From Streptomyces sp. NBC_00376 (GTDB taxonomy: Bacteria; Actinomycetota; Actinomycetes; Streptomycetales; Streptomycetaceae): a stretch of DNA of 64,000 bases. Positions 43,638 through 52,785 of this stretch are shown here, piece by piece (within the stretch, counting starts at the first letter, position 1; each line of letters begins with the position of its first letter). Location: the NCBI RefSeq assembly GCF_036077095.1, contig NZ_CP107960.1, forward strand, positions 2,728,001 to 2,792,000, read 5' to 3'. The position numbers and the translations under genes were made by a program. The notes beneath the pieces were generated by a model that saw nothing but the letters and a program-made list of their open reading frames with translations, was not told the origin of the DNA and ran no database searches.

Positions 43638-44335
43638 GCACCGACCACGATGACGTGCGCATGCTGATCGGCGCATATGTGCTGGGCGGTCTCGGCGAGA
43701 CCGACCGCCGCGTCCTGGAGTCCCACCTGCCCATGTGCCGGGAATGCCGTGACGAGCTCGCGAGCTCGGCCCCGCTGGCCGGACTGCTCCGCCGCGCCCC
43801 GGCCATGCCCGCGCCCCGCCCCCCGGACGCACGCGAGACCGGCACCGACGCGGCGCCGCCGGCTTCGTCGGCCGGGCTCGGCCGCCTGCTGGAGCAGGTC
43901 CGCACCGCCGATGCCGTACGCAGGCGCCGGGCCCGTCGGCAGTGGCTGGCACTGGCCGCGGCCCTGATCGTGGTCGCCGGGCTCGGAGTGGGCTCGATGC
44001 TGCGGTTCCGGCACCCGGCCGGCCCGGACGGCCCGGCCACCGCCTTCACCTCGGCCGCCGGGTACTCCGTGTCCGGCCGTGCCACGCTCACGGACAAGCC
44101 CTGGGGCACCGCGGTGAGCGTCACCCTGGCCGATCTGCCCGCAGGAGCACCAGGACCCTTCGTCCTCCAGGTCTCCTCGGTGGACGGCCGAAAGGAGCAG
44201 GCGGCCACCTGGGCGATCACTCCCAACGGCAGCGCCGCCGTGACGGGGGCGAGTGCCGTGCGCCTTCCCGACATCCGGTCCATCTCCGTGATGGACCACG
44301 AGGGACGCCTGGTCGCCACGGCCCGACCGCTCTGA
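43634..44335 (+). CDS. Membrane anti-sigma factor (zinc-finger, RskA-like)
   Basis: A 233-residue anti-sigma factor. The cytoplasmic ZAS domain has the His-x3-Cys-x2-Cys motif in SHLPMCRECRDELAS. A single membrane span (WLALAAALIVVAGLGVGSM, about 107-125) is followed by an extracellular RskA-type C-terminal domain of about 105 residues (VSVTLADLPAGAPGPFVLQV). It should hold the co-transcribed sigma factor inactive until cleaved or released by an envelope or redox signal. GTG start overlaps the sigma stop. A perfect terminator follows. Confidence 0.93.
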   Translation: MSTDHDDVRMLIGAYVLGGLGETDRRVLESHLPMCRECRDELASSAPLAGLLRRAPAMPAPRPPDARETGTDAAPPASSAGLGRLLEQVRTADAVRRRRARRQWLALAAALIVVAGLGVGSMLRFRHPAGPDGPATAFTSAAGYSVSGRATLTDKPWGTAVSVTLADLPAGAPGPFVLQVSSVDGRKEQAATWAITPNGSAAVTGASAVRLPDIRSISVMDHEGRLVATARPL

Positions 44336-44348
44336 CCGGCCTCGACCG

Positions 44349-44387
44349 CCATCCCGCGGGCCGCTCCGCCGACGGCCCGCGGGATGG
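44349..44387 (+). terminator. Strong hairpin after the anti-sigma gene
   Basis: CCATCCCGCGGGCCG and CGGCCCGCGGGATGG pair over 15 bases around a nine-base loop, starting 13 bases after the stop. Confidence 0.9.
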
Positions 44388-44511
44388 TTCCGCCCGCCCC
44401 GGCGCGGGACGGCACGGGAAGCCGGTCGCGGGTCTAGGACGTTCCTACGATCCGTGGATATCGGTGGAACACACCGTAGTCATTCGATGCCTTGACTCCT
44501 ACCGTGGGGCC

Positions 44512-45213
44512 GTGCACCCGTCCCCGCCGTTCAACGCCCCCGCCGCCCGCCGACTGCGCGAGGCCCTGGGGATGCTTCCCGGCCATGTCGCCTACGGGCT
44601 CGGGGCCCAGTACGGGCTCCGGGTCAGCACCGAGACGGTGGTCGCCTGGGAGCGCGGGCTCGCCTCGCCGAACGAGTACGAACTCACTGCGCTGGCCGGG
44701 GTGTTGTGGTGCTCGCCGGGCGAACTGCTCACCGCCGCGCGCACCCTGCGGGAGCACCGGGTGGCCAAGGAGCTGGCAGTGGAGGAGCTGGCGCGGCTGC
44801 TGGGGCTGTCCACCTCCGCGTATCTGCGGATGGAGGATTCGGGGCGCTGGCGCGGCAACGAACGCCAGTCCGCGGTGCTCGCCGAGGTGCTGGGGCTGAC
44901 GCCCGCCGGGTTCGTGACGGTGTCCGGACGGGACGAGGAGCTCGCGGAGCTGCTGCGCGGTGCGGTGACCACGCGCTGGCAGGCCCATCTGCGGCCGGTG
45001 TCCAGGCTGGTGCCGCTGGAGCGCGGGTTCCTCCAGGACGTGCTGGAGCAACTGCACACCGACTACCAGGCGCTGATGGTGTCGACGCTGAGCTGGAGCA
45101 GCACGGGTGCGGAGCGGGCCGGGGCCACGGGCGACTCGGGGCGGGTGTTCCTGGCGGAGATCCTGGAACGGTTCTGGCGGGCGGCGGGGGTGCCGGGGCC
45201 GGACGGCCACTGA
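44512..45213 (+). CDS. XRE-family DNA-binding protein
   Basis: A 233-residue regulator with two Cro/C1-type HTH stretches. The first is at about 10-60 (LREALGMLPGHVAYGLGAQY, TVVAWERGLASPNEYELTAL). The second is at about 82-125 (VAKELAVEELARLLGLSTSA, YLRMEDSGRWRG). A helical C-terminal region contains LERGFLQDVLEQLHTDYQ. The start VHPSPPFNAPAARR is GTG at 44512 with no clear Shine-Dalgarno sequence. The frame extends to 43942 only as shadow of the anti-sigma gene. It converges with the next minus-strand gene, 28 bases away. Target unknown. Confidence 0.88.
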   Translation: MHPSPPFNAPAARRLREALGMLPGHVAYGLGAQYGLRVSTETVVAWERGLASPNEYELTALAGVLWCSPGELLTAARTLREHRVAKELAVEELARLLGLSTSAYLRMEDSGRWRGNERQSAVLAEVLGLTPAGFVTVSGRDEELAELLRGAVTTRWQAHLRPVSRLVPLERGFLQDVLEQLHTDYQALMVSTLSWSSTGAERAGATGDSGRVFLAEILERFWRAAGVPGPDGH

Positions 45214-45241
45214 GCCGCCCGGCGCCTTCCCTCGTACGCGC

Positions 45242-46222
45242 TCAGCCGCCGGCCGTCTCCGTGACCACCGGGTCGAAGGAGAACAGGCTCCCCCGGCCCG
45301 CTCCGTCGCAGCCCGTCTGCACCAGCTTGGCGCCGCGGTCCTTGCTGTTCCCCTCGGCACCGACGCACAGGCGGGTGTGGGCGGGCCGGATGCGGTACCC
45401 CTCGACGGGACGGCCGACGGGCTCGATCAGGAACTCCTCCGCATCGCCACGCTTGCCGCACTCCTGGTCCTGCAACCCGGCTCCGGCATCCCGCATCCCG
45501 TCCCAGATCCCGGTGCAGCCCAGGTCGTAGTCCGGGTGATCGGTCACGATCCGCCAGGCGTCGCCGTCCAGCGGCTTGAGGGAGAAACTCGGGATCGTCT
45601 CCTGCTCGCACGGCACCTGGTACAGCCGCCCGCTGTCGCTGCCCCGCTTCTCGGAGAGGCAGAACCCGGAGTGCACGGACCGTATCTGCACCGTCCGCCC
45701 GGCCACGGGCCCGCTCACGGGGGTGGCTTCCTTCCCGTCGTCCCGTACGAGCAGGGTGACGGTCACCGCGGCGGCGGCGAGCACGACGAGCCCGAAGGCG
45801 GCCGCCAGAACCTTCCTGAACCGGGGGCGCCGGGCCGGTGCCGGTTCGGGGAACGGGACGGTGGGCGGCTCGGACGAGTGCCCGGCGGTGGCTTCCGGTG
45901 CCGCCCCGGACTCCTCCCCCGTCCCGGCCCGCTCCCCGTGCACGGCGAGTTCCTTGCGTACGGCGAGCCAATCCGCCACCTCCTCGGGCCCGCAGCCGCA
46001 GGCCCGTACGAAGGCGGCGAGGAGCTCCTCGCGCGGGACCGACGTGCGCCCCAACATGTTGGCGATCGTGGAGCGCGGCAGCACGTCCCCGACCGCGTCG
46101 GCCCGCTGGGCCAGTTCGCGGTACGTCAGACCCGACGCTTCCTTGAGCACCCCCAACAGGGCTACGAACTCGGGCGCGTTGCGCGCCCCACGAGGATCCG
46201 GAGCTCTGCCCTCGACGACCAT
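45242..46222 (-). CDS. HTH-membrane-ricin-type lectin protein
   Basis: A 326-residue protein in three parts. The N-terminal XRE-like HTH (about 16-75) has FVALLGVLKEASGLTYRELA and STIANMLGRTSVPREELLAA. A single membrane span (about 138-159) is followed by an extracellular beta-trefoil-like domain (about 165-326) with QxW/ricin-style repeats such as RTVQIRSVHSGFCLSEKRGS and YRIRPAHTRLCVGAEGNSKD. The architecture implies a sensor that binds a carbohydrate outside while its HTH sits at the membrane. Start MVVEGRAPDP with GGGGAGAGG; the longer frame to 46315 was rejected. Target and ligand unknown. Confidence 0.88.
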   Translation of the reverse strand: MVVEGRAPDPRGARNAPEFVALLGVLKEASGLTYRELAQRADAVGDVLPRSTIANMLGRTSVPREELLAAFVRACGCGPEEVADWLAVRKELAVHGERAGTGEESGAAPEATAGHSSEPPTVPFPEPAPARRPRFRKVLAAAFGLVVLAAAAVTVTLLVRDDGKEATPVSGPVAGRTVQIRSVHSGFCLSEKRGSDSGRLYQVPCEQETIPSFSLKPLDGDAWRIVTDHPDYDLGCTGIWDGMRDAGAGLQDQECGKRGDAEEFLIEPVGRPVEGYRIRPAHTRLCVGAEGNSKDRGAKLVQTGCDGAGRGSLFSFDPVVTETAGG

Positions 46223-46389
46223 CTGCTGTGCCTCTCCCCTGGATTCCACGCCCGGACAAGGTTGGGACATGTCCCGGACAGGGATAAGCCTTGTTGATCC
46301 GGTCCGTCGGCTCAAGAGTTGTTTCCGGCACCGCGGCCCGTCCGGATCCGACCATCCGGAACGGCGCCCGGACGCCGGGGGAACGGCGA

Positions 46390-46427
46390 GCGGCCCTGAC
46401 CGTCCACGGGGGGACAGTCAGGGCCGC
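46390..46427 (-). terminator. Hairpin after pfkA
   Basis: GCGGCCCTGAC and GTCAGGGCCGC form a perfect 11-pair stem with a possible inner stem, about 50 bases past the pfkA stop. Confidence 0.82.
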
Positions 46428-46475
46428 AGGGTCGTTCGAGCGGGGCCGCTGCCGTGCGGCCGGGGCCGGAGCGGG

Positions 46476-47501
46476 TCAGAAGACCGACTCGGCCTCGTCC
46501 ATCCGGTCCTTGGGCACCGTCTTGAGCTGTGTGATCGCGTCGGCAAGCGGAACCATCTCGATGTCGGTGCCGCGCAGTGCCGTCATCCGGCCGAAGTCGC
46601 CCCGGTGCGCCGCCTCCACCGCGTGCCAGCCGAAGCGGGTGGCGAGCACCCGGTCGTACGCGGTCGGCGTGCCGCCCCGCTGCACATGGCCGAGAATGAC
46701 CGGCCGGGCCTCCTTGCCGAGCCGGGTCTCCAGCTCGATGGCCAGCCGGTTGCCGATGCCCTGGAAGCGCTCGTGGCCGTACTGGTCGATCTCGCCCTTG
46801 GCGTACGGCATGGAGCCCTCCGCCGGGTGCGCGCCCTCGGCCACGCAGATGACCGCGAACTTCTTGCCGCGCGCGAAGCGTTCTTCGACCATCTTCACCA
46901 GGTCCTCGACCTGGAAGCGGCGCTCGGGGAGGCAGATGCCGTGCGCGCCGCCCGCCATTCCGGACTCCAGCGCGATCCAGCCCGCGTGCCGGCCCATCAC
47001 CTCGACGACCATGACCCGCTGGTGCGATTCGGCCGTGGTCTTGAGGCGGTCTATGGCGTCGGTGGCGACGCCCACCGCCGTGTCGAAGCCGAAGGTCCGG
47101 TCCGTGGCGGAGATGTCGTTGTCGATGGTCTTGGGGACGCCGACGACGGGCATGCCCGCGTCCGACAGCATCCGGGCCGCGGTGAGGGTGCCCTCGCCGC
47201 CGATCGGGATGAGCGCGTCCATGCCGTAACGGCGGCTCAGCTCGGCGCAGTTCTCGGCGGCCTCGCGCAGCCGGTCGCGCTCCAGCCGGGCCGAGCCGAG
47301 GATGGTGCCGCCGCGGGCGAGGATGCCGCTGACCGCGTTGAGGTCAAGGGGGCGGAAGTGTCCGTCGAGGAGGCCCTTGAAACCGTCCTCGAAGCCGATG
47401 ACTTCATCGCCGTGGCCCACCACGGCTCGGTGCACGACCGACCGGATCACTGCGTTCAGACCTGGGCAGTCGCCGCCTGCGGTGAGAATTCCGATGCGCA
47501 T
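46476..47501 (-). CDS. pfkA: 6-phosphofructokinase
   Basis: A 341-residue PFK. Substrate and nucleotide motifs: MRIGILTAGGDCPGLNAVIR, LIPIGGEGTLTAARML, VVGVPKTIDNDISATD and VEVMGRHAGWIALES. The combination of Gly in GGEGT with Lys in PKTIDND is that of actinobacterial group III enzymes; the S. coelicolor enzyme of this locus is reported to use ATP. It diverges from pta-ackA, 238 bases away, and with pyk downstream forms a glycolysis/overflow node. ATG start; a frame to 47810 is shadow. Confidence 0.95.
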   Translation of the reverse strand: MRIGILTAGGDCPGLNAVIRSVVHRAVVGHGDEVIGFEDGFKGLLDGHFRPLDLNAVSGILARGGTILGSARLERDRLREAAENCAELSRRYGMDALIPIGGEGTLTAARMLSDAGMPVVGVPKTIDNDISATDRTFGFDTAVGVATDAIDRLKTTAESHQRVMVVEVMGRHAGWIALESGMAGGAHGICLPERRFQVEDLVKMVEERFARGKKFAVICVAEGAHPAEGSMPYAKGEIDQYGHERFQGIGNRLAIELETRLGKEARPVILGHVQRGGTPTAYDRVLATRFGWHAVEAAHRGDFGRMTALRGTDIEMVPLADAITQLKTVPKDRMDEAESVF

Positions 47502-47739
47502 CGTGCCTTGTCTCCTGCTCGCTAGTGCCGTGCATTTCGGCGGACGTCCACTGAATCCCCCGTACCGTGAGCCACGACGATTGTCCCACGCCTGGTCTGG
47601 ACCTCGCGTTCGCCGTCCTCCGGGACGGTTCCGCGGCCCCCGCGCGGGCCGCTTCGCCCGGCGGGCGACGCCTCGGTGCCCGCGGGTATCGTCAACATGG
47701 CAATACCATCCCAAACCGCAATTGGACGGGAGAACACGC

Positions 47740-49866
47740 GTGACGCGCAGCGTGTACGTGACCGGGATCGACCGGGGAGACGGCCGGCAGGTCGTCGATC
47801 TGGGAGTCATGGAGCTCCTGACGCGTCAGGTGGACCGGGTCGGGGTGTTCCGGCCGCTCGTCCACGACGGACCCGATCGTCTGTTCGAGCTGCTGCGGGC
47901 CCGCTACCGGCTCTCTCAGGACCCCGCATCGGCCTACGGGCTTGACTACCACGAGGCGTCCGCGCTCCAGGCGGAACAGGGCACGGACGAGCTGGTCTCC
48001 CGGCTGGTCGACCGGTTCCATCAGGTGGCCCAGAAGTACGAGGTGGTGCTGGTGCTCGGCACCGACTTCGCCGCCACCCAGCTCCCCGACGAGCTGGCCC
48101 TCAACGCCCGCCTGGCCAATGAGTTCGGCGCCTCGCTGATCGCGGTGGTCGGCGGCAAGGGACAGACCGCGGAATCGGTGCGGGCCGAGACCCGCAACGC
48201 CCACCGCGCGTACGCCGGACTGGGCTGCGACGTGGTCGCGATGATCGTGAACCGGGTGGCGGCCGAGGACCGCGACGCCATCGCGGAGCGGCTGACGGCC
48301 ACGCTGCCCGTCCCCTGTTCGGTCCTGCCCGACGACGCGGCGCTCTCCGCGCCGACCGTCGCCCAGATCACCGCGGCGCTCGGCGGCACGGTCCTGCTCG
48401 GCGACGACTCCGGGCTGGCGAGGGACGCGCTGGACTTCGTCTTCGGCGGTGCGATGCTGCCGAACATGCTGAACGCGCTGACGCCGGGCTGCCTGGTGGT
48501 CACGCCCGGGGACCGGGCGGACCTGGTGGTCGGCTCGCTGGCCGCGCACAGCGCCGGGACGCCGCCCATCGCGGGGGTGCTGCTGACCCTGGACGAGCGC
48601 CCCGGCGAGGAGATACTCAGGCTGGCCGCGCGACTCGCACCGGGCACCCCGGTCGTGTCGGTGGCCGGCGGATCCTTCCCCACCGCGGCCCGGCTCTTCG
48701 CCCTGGAGGGCAAGCTGAACGCCGCGACGCCCCGCAAGGCGGAGACCGCGCTGGGCCTCTTCGAGCGCCATGTGGACACCGGCGCCCTGCTGGAGCGGAT
48801 CTCGGTGGCCCGCAGCGGCCGCGTCACCCCGATGATGTTCGAGCACGAACTGCTGGAGCAGGCCCGCGCCGACCGGCGCCGGGTCGTGCTGCCGGAGGGC
48901 ACCGAGGAGCGGGTGCTGCGCGCCGCCGACGTACTGATGCGCCGCGACGTCTGCGACCTCACCCTGCTCGGCGACCCCGACGTCATCCGCAAGAAGGCCG
49001 CCGACCTCGGCATCGACCTCGCCGGCACGCAGCTCATCGACCCGCAGACCGCCGAACTGCGCCAGACCTTCGCCGAGCGGTACGCCCAGCTGCGGGCCCA
49101 CCGCGGGGTCACGGTGGAGCTGGCGTACGACGTCGTCGCGGACGTCAACTACTTCGGCACCTTGATGGTCCAGGAGGGGCTCGCGGACGGCATGGTCTCC
49201 GGGGCGGTGCACTCCACCGCGGCGACCATCCGTCCCGCCTTCGAGATCATCAAGACGAAGGCAGCCGAGCGAAGCTCGTCAGGCAGGGCGGTGGCGGGCG
49301 ACGGGAGGGCGAAGCCGGACGCCTCGATCGTCTCCTCCGTCTTCTTCATGTGCCTCGCCGACAAGGTGCTGGTGTACGGCGACTGCGCGGTCAATCCGGA
49401 CCCGGACGCGGAGCAGCTCGCCGACATCGCGGTGCAGTCGGCGGCCACCGCCGCCCGGTTCGGCGTGGACCCGCGGATCGCGATGCTGTCGTACTCGACG
49501 GGGACCTCGGGATCGGGCGCCGATGTCGACAAGGTGCGCGCGGCGACGGACCGGGTCCGCGCGAGCAGGCCGGACCTGAGGATCGAGGGCCCGATCCAGT
49601 ACGACGCCGCGGTGGAGCCGAGCGTCGCCGCGACGAAGCTGCCGGGCTCCGAGGTGGCGGGCCAGGCGACGGTGCTGATCTTCCCGGACCTGAACACCGG
49701 GAACAACACCTACAAGGCCGTGCAGCGCTCGGCGGGCGCGGTGGCCGTCGGACCGGTGCTGCAGGGGCTGCGGAAGCCCGTCAACGACCTGTCCCGGGGC
49801 GCGCTCGTCCAGGACATCGTCAATACCGTGGCCATCACGGCGATCCAGGCTCAGGGCAAGGAGTGA
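47740..49866 (+). CDS. pta: Phosphate acetyltransferase
   Basis: A 708-residue long-form Pta. The N-terminal P-loop-like/BioD-related domain (VYVTGIDRGDGRQVVDLGVM) and a DRTGG domain precede the catalytic PTA_PTB domain (about 375-700), with VVLPEGTEERVLRAADVL, GMVSGAVHSTAATIRPAFEI and YSTGTSGSGADVDKV. It converts acetyl-CoA and phosphate to acetyl phosphate. GTG start with GGGAGAA. Four bases separate it from ackA, so the Pta-AckA pathway is one operon. Confidence 0.96.
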   Translation: MTRSVYVTGIDRGDGRQVVDLGVMELLTRQVDRVGVFRPLVHDGPDRLFELLRARYRLSQDPASAYGLDYHEASALQAEQGTDELVSRLVDRFHQVAQKYEVVLVLGTDFAATQLPDELALNARLANEFGASLIAVVGGKGQTAESVRAETRNAHRAYAGLGCDVVAMIVNRVAAEDRDAIAERLTATLPVPCSVLPDDAALSAPTVAQITAALGGTVLLGDDSGLARDALDFVFGGAMLPNMLNALTPGCLVVTPGDRADLVVGSLAAHSAGTPPIAGVLLTLDERPGEEILRLAARLAPGTPVVSVAGGSFPTAARLFALEGKLNAATPRKAETALGLFERHVDTGALLERISVARSGRVTPMMFEHELLEQARADRRRVVLPEGTEERVLRAADVLMRRDVCDLTLLGDPDVIRKKAADLGIDLAGTQLIDPQTAELRQTFAERYAQLRAHRGVTVELAYDVVADVNYFGTLMVQEGLADGMVSGAVHSTAATIRPAFEIIKTKAAERSSSGRAVAGDGRAKPDASIVSSVFFMCLADKVLVYGDCAVNPDPDAEQLADIAVQSAATAARFGVDPRIAMLSYSTGTSGSGADVDKVRAATDRVRASRPDLRIEGPIQYDAAVEPSVAATKLPGSEVAGQATVLIFPDLNTGNNTYKAVQRSAGAVAVGPVLQGLRKPVNDLSRGALVQDIVNTVAITAIQAQGKE

Positions 49867-49870
49867 ACGG

Positions 49871-51187
49871 ATGACCACCCCGACCACAGCGGGTTCCACC
49901 ACGGCGGGCGCGTACCGCGTGCTGGTCCTCAACTCCGGCTCCTCGTCGGTGAAGTACCAGCTGCTGGACATGAGCGACCGCACCCGGCTCGCGGTGGGGC
50001 TGGTCGAGCGGATCGGCGAGGAGACCTCCCGGCTGGTGCACACCCCGCTGACCGGAGGCGGGGCCGAGCGGCGTGAGCGCACCGGCCCGATCGCCGACCA
50101 CGAGGCGGCGCTGAAGGCGGCGGCGGAGGAACTGGCGGCCGACGGGCTCGGCCTGGACTCCCCGCAGCTGGCGGCGATCGGCCACCGGGTGGTGCACGGC
50201 GGACTGCGGTTCACCGAGCCCGTGGTGATCGACGACGAGGTACTGGAGGAGATCGAGCGCCTGGTCCCGGTGGCCCCGCTGCACAATCCGGCGAACATCA
50301 CCGGCATCCGTACCGCTCGGGCGCTTCGGCCGGACCTTCCGCAGGTGGCGGTCTTCGACACGGCCTTCCACACGACGATGCCGGAGTACGCGGCGCGGTA
50401 CGCGATCGACACGGAGACCGCCGACGCCCACCGCATCCGGCGCTACGGATTCCACGGCACCTCGCACGCGTACGTCTCCCGCAGGACCGCCGAACTGCTG
50501 GGACGCACCCCCGAGGAGGTCAATGTCATCGTGCTGCACCTGGGCAACGGCGCCTCGGCGTCGGCGGTGGCCGGTGGCCGGTGCGTGGAGACCTCGATGG
50601 GGCTGACGCCTCTGGAAGGGCTGGTGATGGGCACCCGCTCCGGGGACATCGATCCGGCCGTCACCTTCCATCTGATGCGCGTCGCGGGGATGTCGGCGGA
50701 CGAGGTCGACGCACTGCTCAACAAGAAGAGCGGTCTGGTCGGCCTCTGCGGCGACAACGACATGCGGGAGATCCGGCGCCGGATCGACGAGGGCGACGAG
50801 CGTGCGGCGCTGGCCTTCGACATCTACGTGCACCGGCTGAAGAAGTACATCGGCGCCTATTCGGCGGTCCTCGGCCGGGTGGATGCCGTGGCGTTCACGG
50901 CGGGGGTAGGGGAGAACTCGGCACCGGTGCGGGAGGCTGCCGTCGCCGGTCTCGAGGAGCTCGGCCTGGCGGTGGACGCGGATCTGAACGCCGTACGGTC
51001 CGACGAGCCCCGGCTGATCTCGCCGGACTACGCGCGGGTCGCGGTCGCCGTGGTGCCGACGGACGAGGAACTGGAGATAGCCGTACAGACCTTCGCGCTC
51101 ATCGGACAGGCCCACGGCATGGCCGGCCGGGCCGTCCCCGACGCCGTCGGCCAGGCCCGAGACGCGGTCGGACAAGCCCACAACTGA
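49871..51187 (+). CDS. ackA: Acetate kinase
   Basis: A 438-residue enzyme making ATP and acetate from acetyl phosphate (or the reverse). Family motifs: YRVLVLNSGSSSVKYQLLDM, RYGFHGTSHAYVSRR, VLHLGNGASASAVAGGRCVE, SMGLTPLEGLVMGTRSGDID and FTAGVGENSAPVRE. The C-terminal tail has a near-repeat AVGQARDAVGQAHN not needed for activity. It follows pta directly and lies 74 bases before pyk. Confidence 0.96.
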   Translation: MTTPTTAGSTTAGAYRVLVLNSGSSSVKYQLLDMSDRTRLAVGLVERIGEETSRLVHTPLTGGGAERRERTGPIADHEAALKAAAEELAADGLGLDSPQLAAIGHRVVHGGLRFTEPVVIDDEVLEEIERLVPVAPLHNPANITGIRTARALRPDLPQVAVFDTAFHTTMPEYAARYAIDTETADAHRIRRYGFHGTSHAYVSRRTAELLGRTPEEVNVIVLHLGNGASASAVAGGRCVETSMGLTPLEGLVMGTRSGDIDPAVTFHLMRVAGMSADEVDALLNKKSGLVGLCGDNDMREIRRRIDEGDERAALAFDIYVHRLKKYIGAYSAVLGRVDAVAFTAGVGENSAPVREAAVAGLEELGLAVDADLNAVRSDEPRLISPDYARVAVAVVPTDEELEIAVQTFALIGQAHGMAGRAVPDAVGQARDAVGQAHN

Positions 51188-51219
51188 GCACCCCCGCGCC
51201 CCTTTGTACCTTCCACCAG

Positions 51220-51254
51220 ACGGAATATTCCGTAGCGAAACAAACCGATAGGAT
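51220..51254 (+). promoter_or_regulatory. pyk promoter with palindrome, likely leaderless transcript
   Basis: The perfect palindrome ACGGAATATTCCGT (51220-51233) overlaps a -35 TTCCGT. A -10 TAGGAT sits at 51249-51254, eight bases before the pyk ATG (51262). There is no Shine-Dalgarno sequence, so transcription probably begins at or next to the start codon. Confidence 0.6.
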
Positions 51255-51261
51255 CCGCCTC

Positions 51262-52692
51262 ATGCGCCGTTCCAAAATCGTCTGCACACTCGGTCCCGCC
51301 GTCGACTCGCACGAGCAGCTCGTCGCTCTGATCGAGGCCGGCATGAGCGTGGCCCGCTTCAACTTCAGTCACGGCAGCCACGAGGAGCACCAGGGTCGTT
51401 ACGACCGGGTCCGCAAGGCCGCCGCCGAGACCGGGCGGGCGATCGGTGTGCTCGCCGACCTCCAGGGCCCGAAGATCCGCCTGGCGAAGTTCGCCGAGGG
51501 CCCCGTCGAGCTGGTCCGCGGGGACGAGTTCACCATCACCGCCGAGGACGTCCCCGGCGACAAGTCGATCTGCGGCACGACCTACAAGGGCCTGCCGGGC
51601 GACGTCGCCAAGGGCGACCCGATCCTGATCAACGACGGCAACGTCGAGCTGAAGGTCGTTGCGGTCGAGGGCCCCCGGGTGAAGACCATCGTCATCGAGG
51701 GCGGTGTCATCTCCGACCACAAGGGCATCAACCTGCCCGGTGCGGCGGTCAACGTCCCGGCCCTGTCCGAGAAGGATGTCGACGACCTGCGGTTCGCCCT
51801 GCGGATGGGCTGCGACCTGGTGGCGCTGTCCTTCGTGCGGGACGCCGACGACGTCAAGGACGTCCACCGGGTGATGGACGAGGAGGGCCGCCGGGTCCCC
51901 GTCATCGCCAAGGTCGAGAAGCCGCAGGCCGTCGAGCACATGGAGGGCGTCGTCATGGCGTTCGACGGCGTGATGGTCGCCCGCGGTGACCTGGCCGTCG
52001 AGTACCCCCTGGAGAAGGTCCCGATGGTGCAGAAGCGCCTGGTGGAGCTCTGCCGGCGGAACGCCAAGCCGGTGATCGTCGCGACCCAGATGATGGAGTC
52101 GATGATCACCAACTCGCGGCCGACCCGCGCCGAGGCGTCCGACGTCGCCAACGCGATCCTGGACGGCGCGGACGCGGTCATGCTGTCGGCCGAGTCCAGC
52201 GTGGGCGCGTACCCGATCGAGACGGTCAAGACGATGTCGAAGATCGTCGTGGCCGCCGAGGAGGAGCTGCTCTCCAAGGGCCTGCAGCCGCTGGTCCCGG
52301 GCAAGAAGCCCCGTACCCAGGGTGGTTCGGTGGCCCGTGCGGCCTGCGAGATCGCGGACTTCCTGAACGGCCGGGCACTGGTCGCCTTCACCAAGTCCGG
52401 TGACACGGCCCGCCGGCTCTCCCGCTACCGCGCGGCGCAGCCGATCCTGGCCTTCACCACGGACGAGTCCACCCGCAACCAGCTCGCGCTGAGCTGGGGC
52501 GTCGAGGCCCACGTCGTGCCGCACGTGGACAACACGGACGCGATGGTCGACCTGGTCGACGGCGAGCTGCTGAAGCTGGGCCGCTACAACGAGGGCGACA
52601 CCATGGTCATCACGGCCGGTTCGCCCCCCGGCATCCCGGGCACGACCAACATGGTCCGGGTGCACCACGTCGGCGGCGGCAGCCGCGACTGA
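51262..52692 (+). CDS. pyk: Pyruvate kinase
   Basis: A 476-residue enzyme making pyruvate and ATP from phosphoenolpyruvate. Motifs: MRRSKIVCTLGPAVDSHEQL, MSVARFNFSHGSHEEH, GVLADLQGPKIRLAKF, the active-site VPVIAKVEKPQAVEHMEG and DGVMVARGDLAVEYPLEK. The C-terminal allosteric domain is complete (ends MVRVHHVGGGSRD). The ATG has no ribosome-binding site; a -10 box lies eight bases away. In S. coelicolor this is one of two pyk genes (recollection). Converges on the next gene across a strong terminator. Confidence 0.96.
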   Translation: MRRSKIVCTLGPAVDSHEQLVALIEAGMSVARFNFSHGSHEEHQGRYDRVRKAAAETGRAIGVLADLQGPKIRLAKFAEGPVELVRGDEFTITAEDVPGDKSICGTTYKGLPGDVAKGDPILINDGNVELKVVAVEGPRVKTIVIEGGVISDHKGINLPGAAVNVPALSEKDVDDLRFALRMGCDLVALSFVRDADDVKDVHRVMDEEGRRVPVIAKVEKPQAVEHMEGVVMAFDGVMVARGDLAVEYPLEKVPMVQKRLVELCRRNAKPVIVATQMMESMITNSRPTRAEASDVANAILDGADAVMLSAESSVGAYPIETVKTMSKIVVAAEEELLSKGLQPLVPGKKPRTQGGSVARAACEIADFLNGRALVAFTKSGDTARRLSRYRAAQPILAFTTDESTRNQLALSWGVEAHVVPHVDNTDAMVDLVDGELLKLGRYNEGDTMVITAGSPPGIPGTTNMVRVHHVGGGSRD

Positions 52693-52718
52693 CGTGCCCG
52701 TCACGCCTGGACGAACGA

Positions 52719-52753
52719 CCGTGGGCCGCACTCCTGACGAGTGCGGCCCACGG
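52719..52753. terminator. Bidirectional hairpin between pyk and the convergent operon
   Basis: CCGTGGGCCGCACTC and GAGTGCGGCCCACGG are a perfect 15-pair stem with a five-base loop. Confidence 0.92.
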
Positions 52754-52785
52754 CCCTTTGCGGCTCCCGGACGGGACGGTGCCGG

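Noticed and set aside
46223..46315. Longer N-terminus for the HTH-ricin protein
   Set aside because: The added residues have no HTH homology and the strong GGGGAGAGG site serves ATG 46222.
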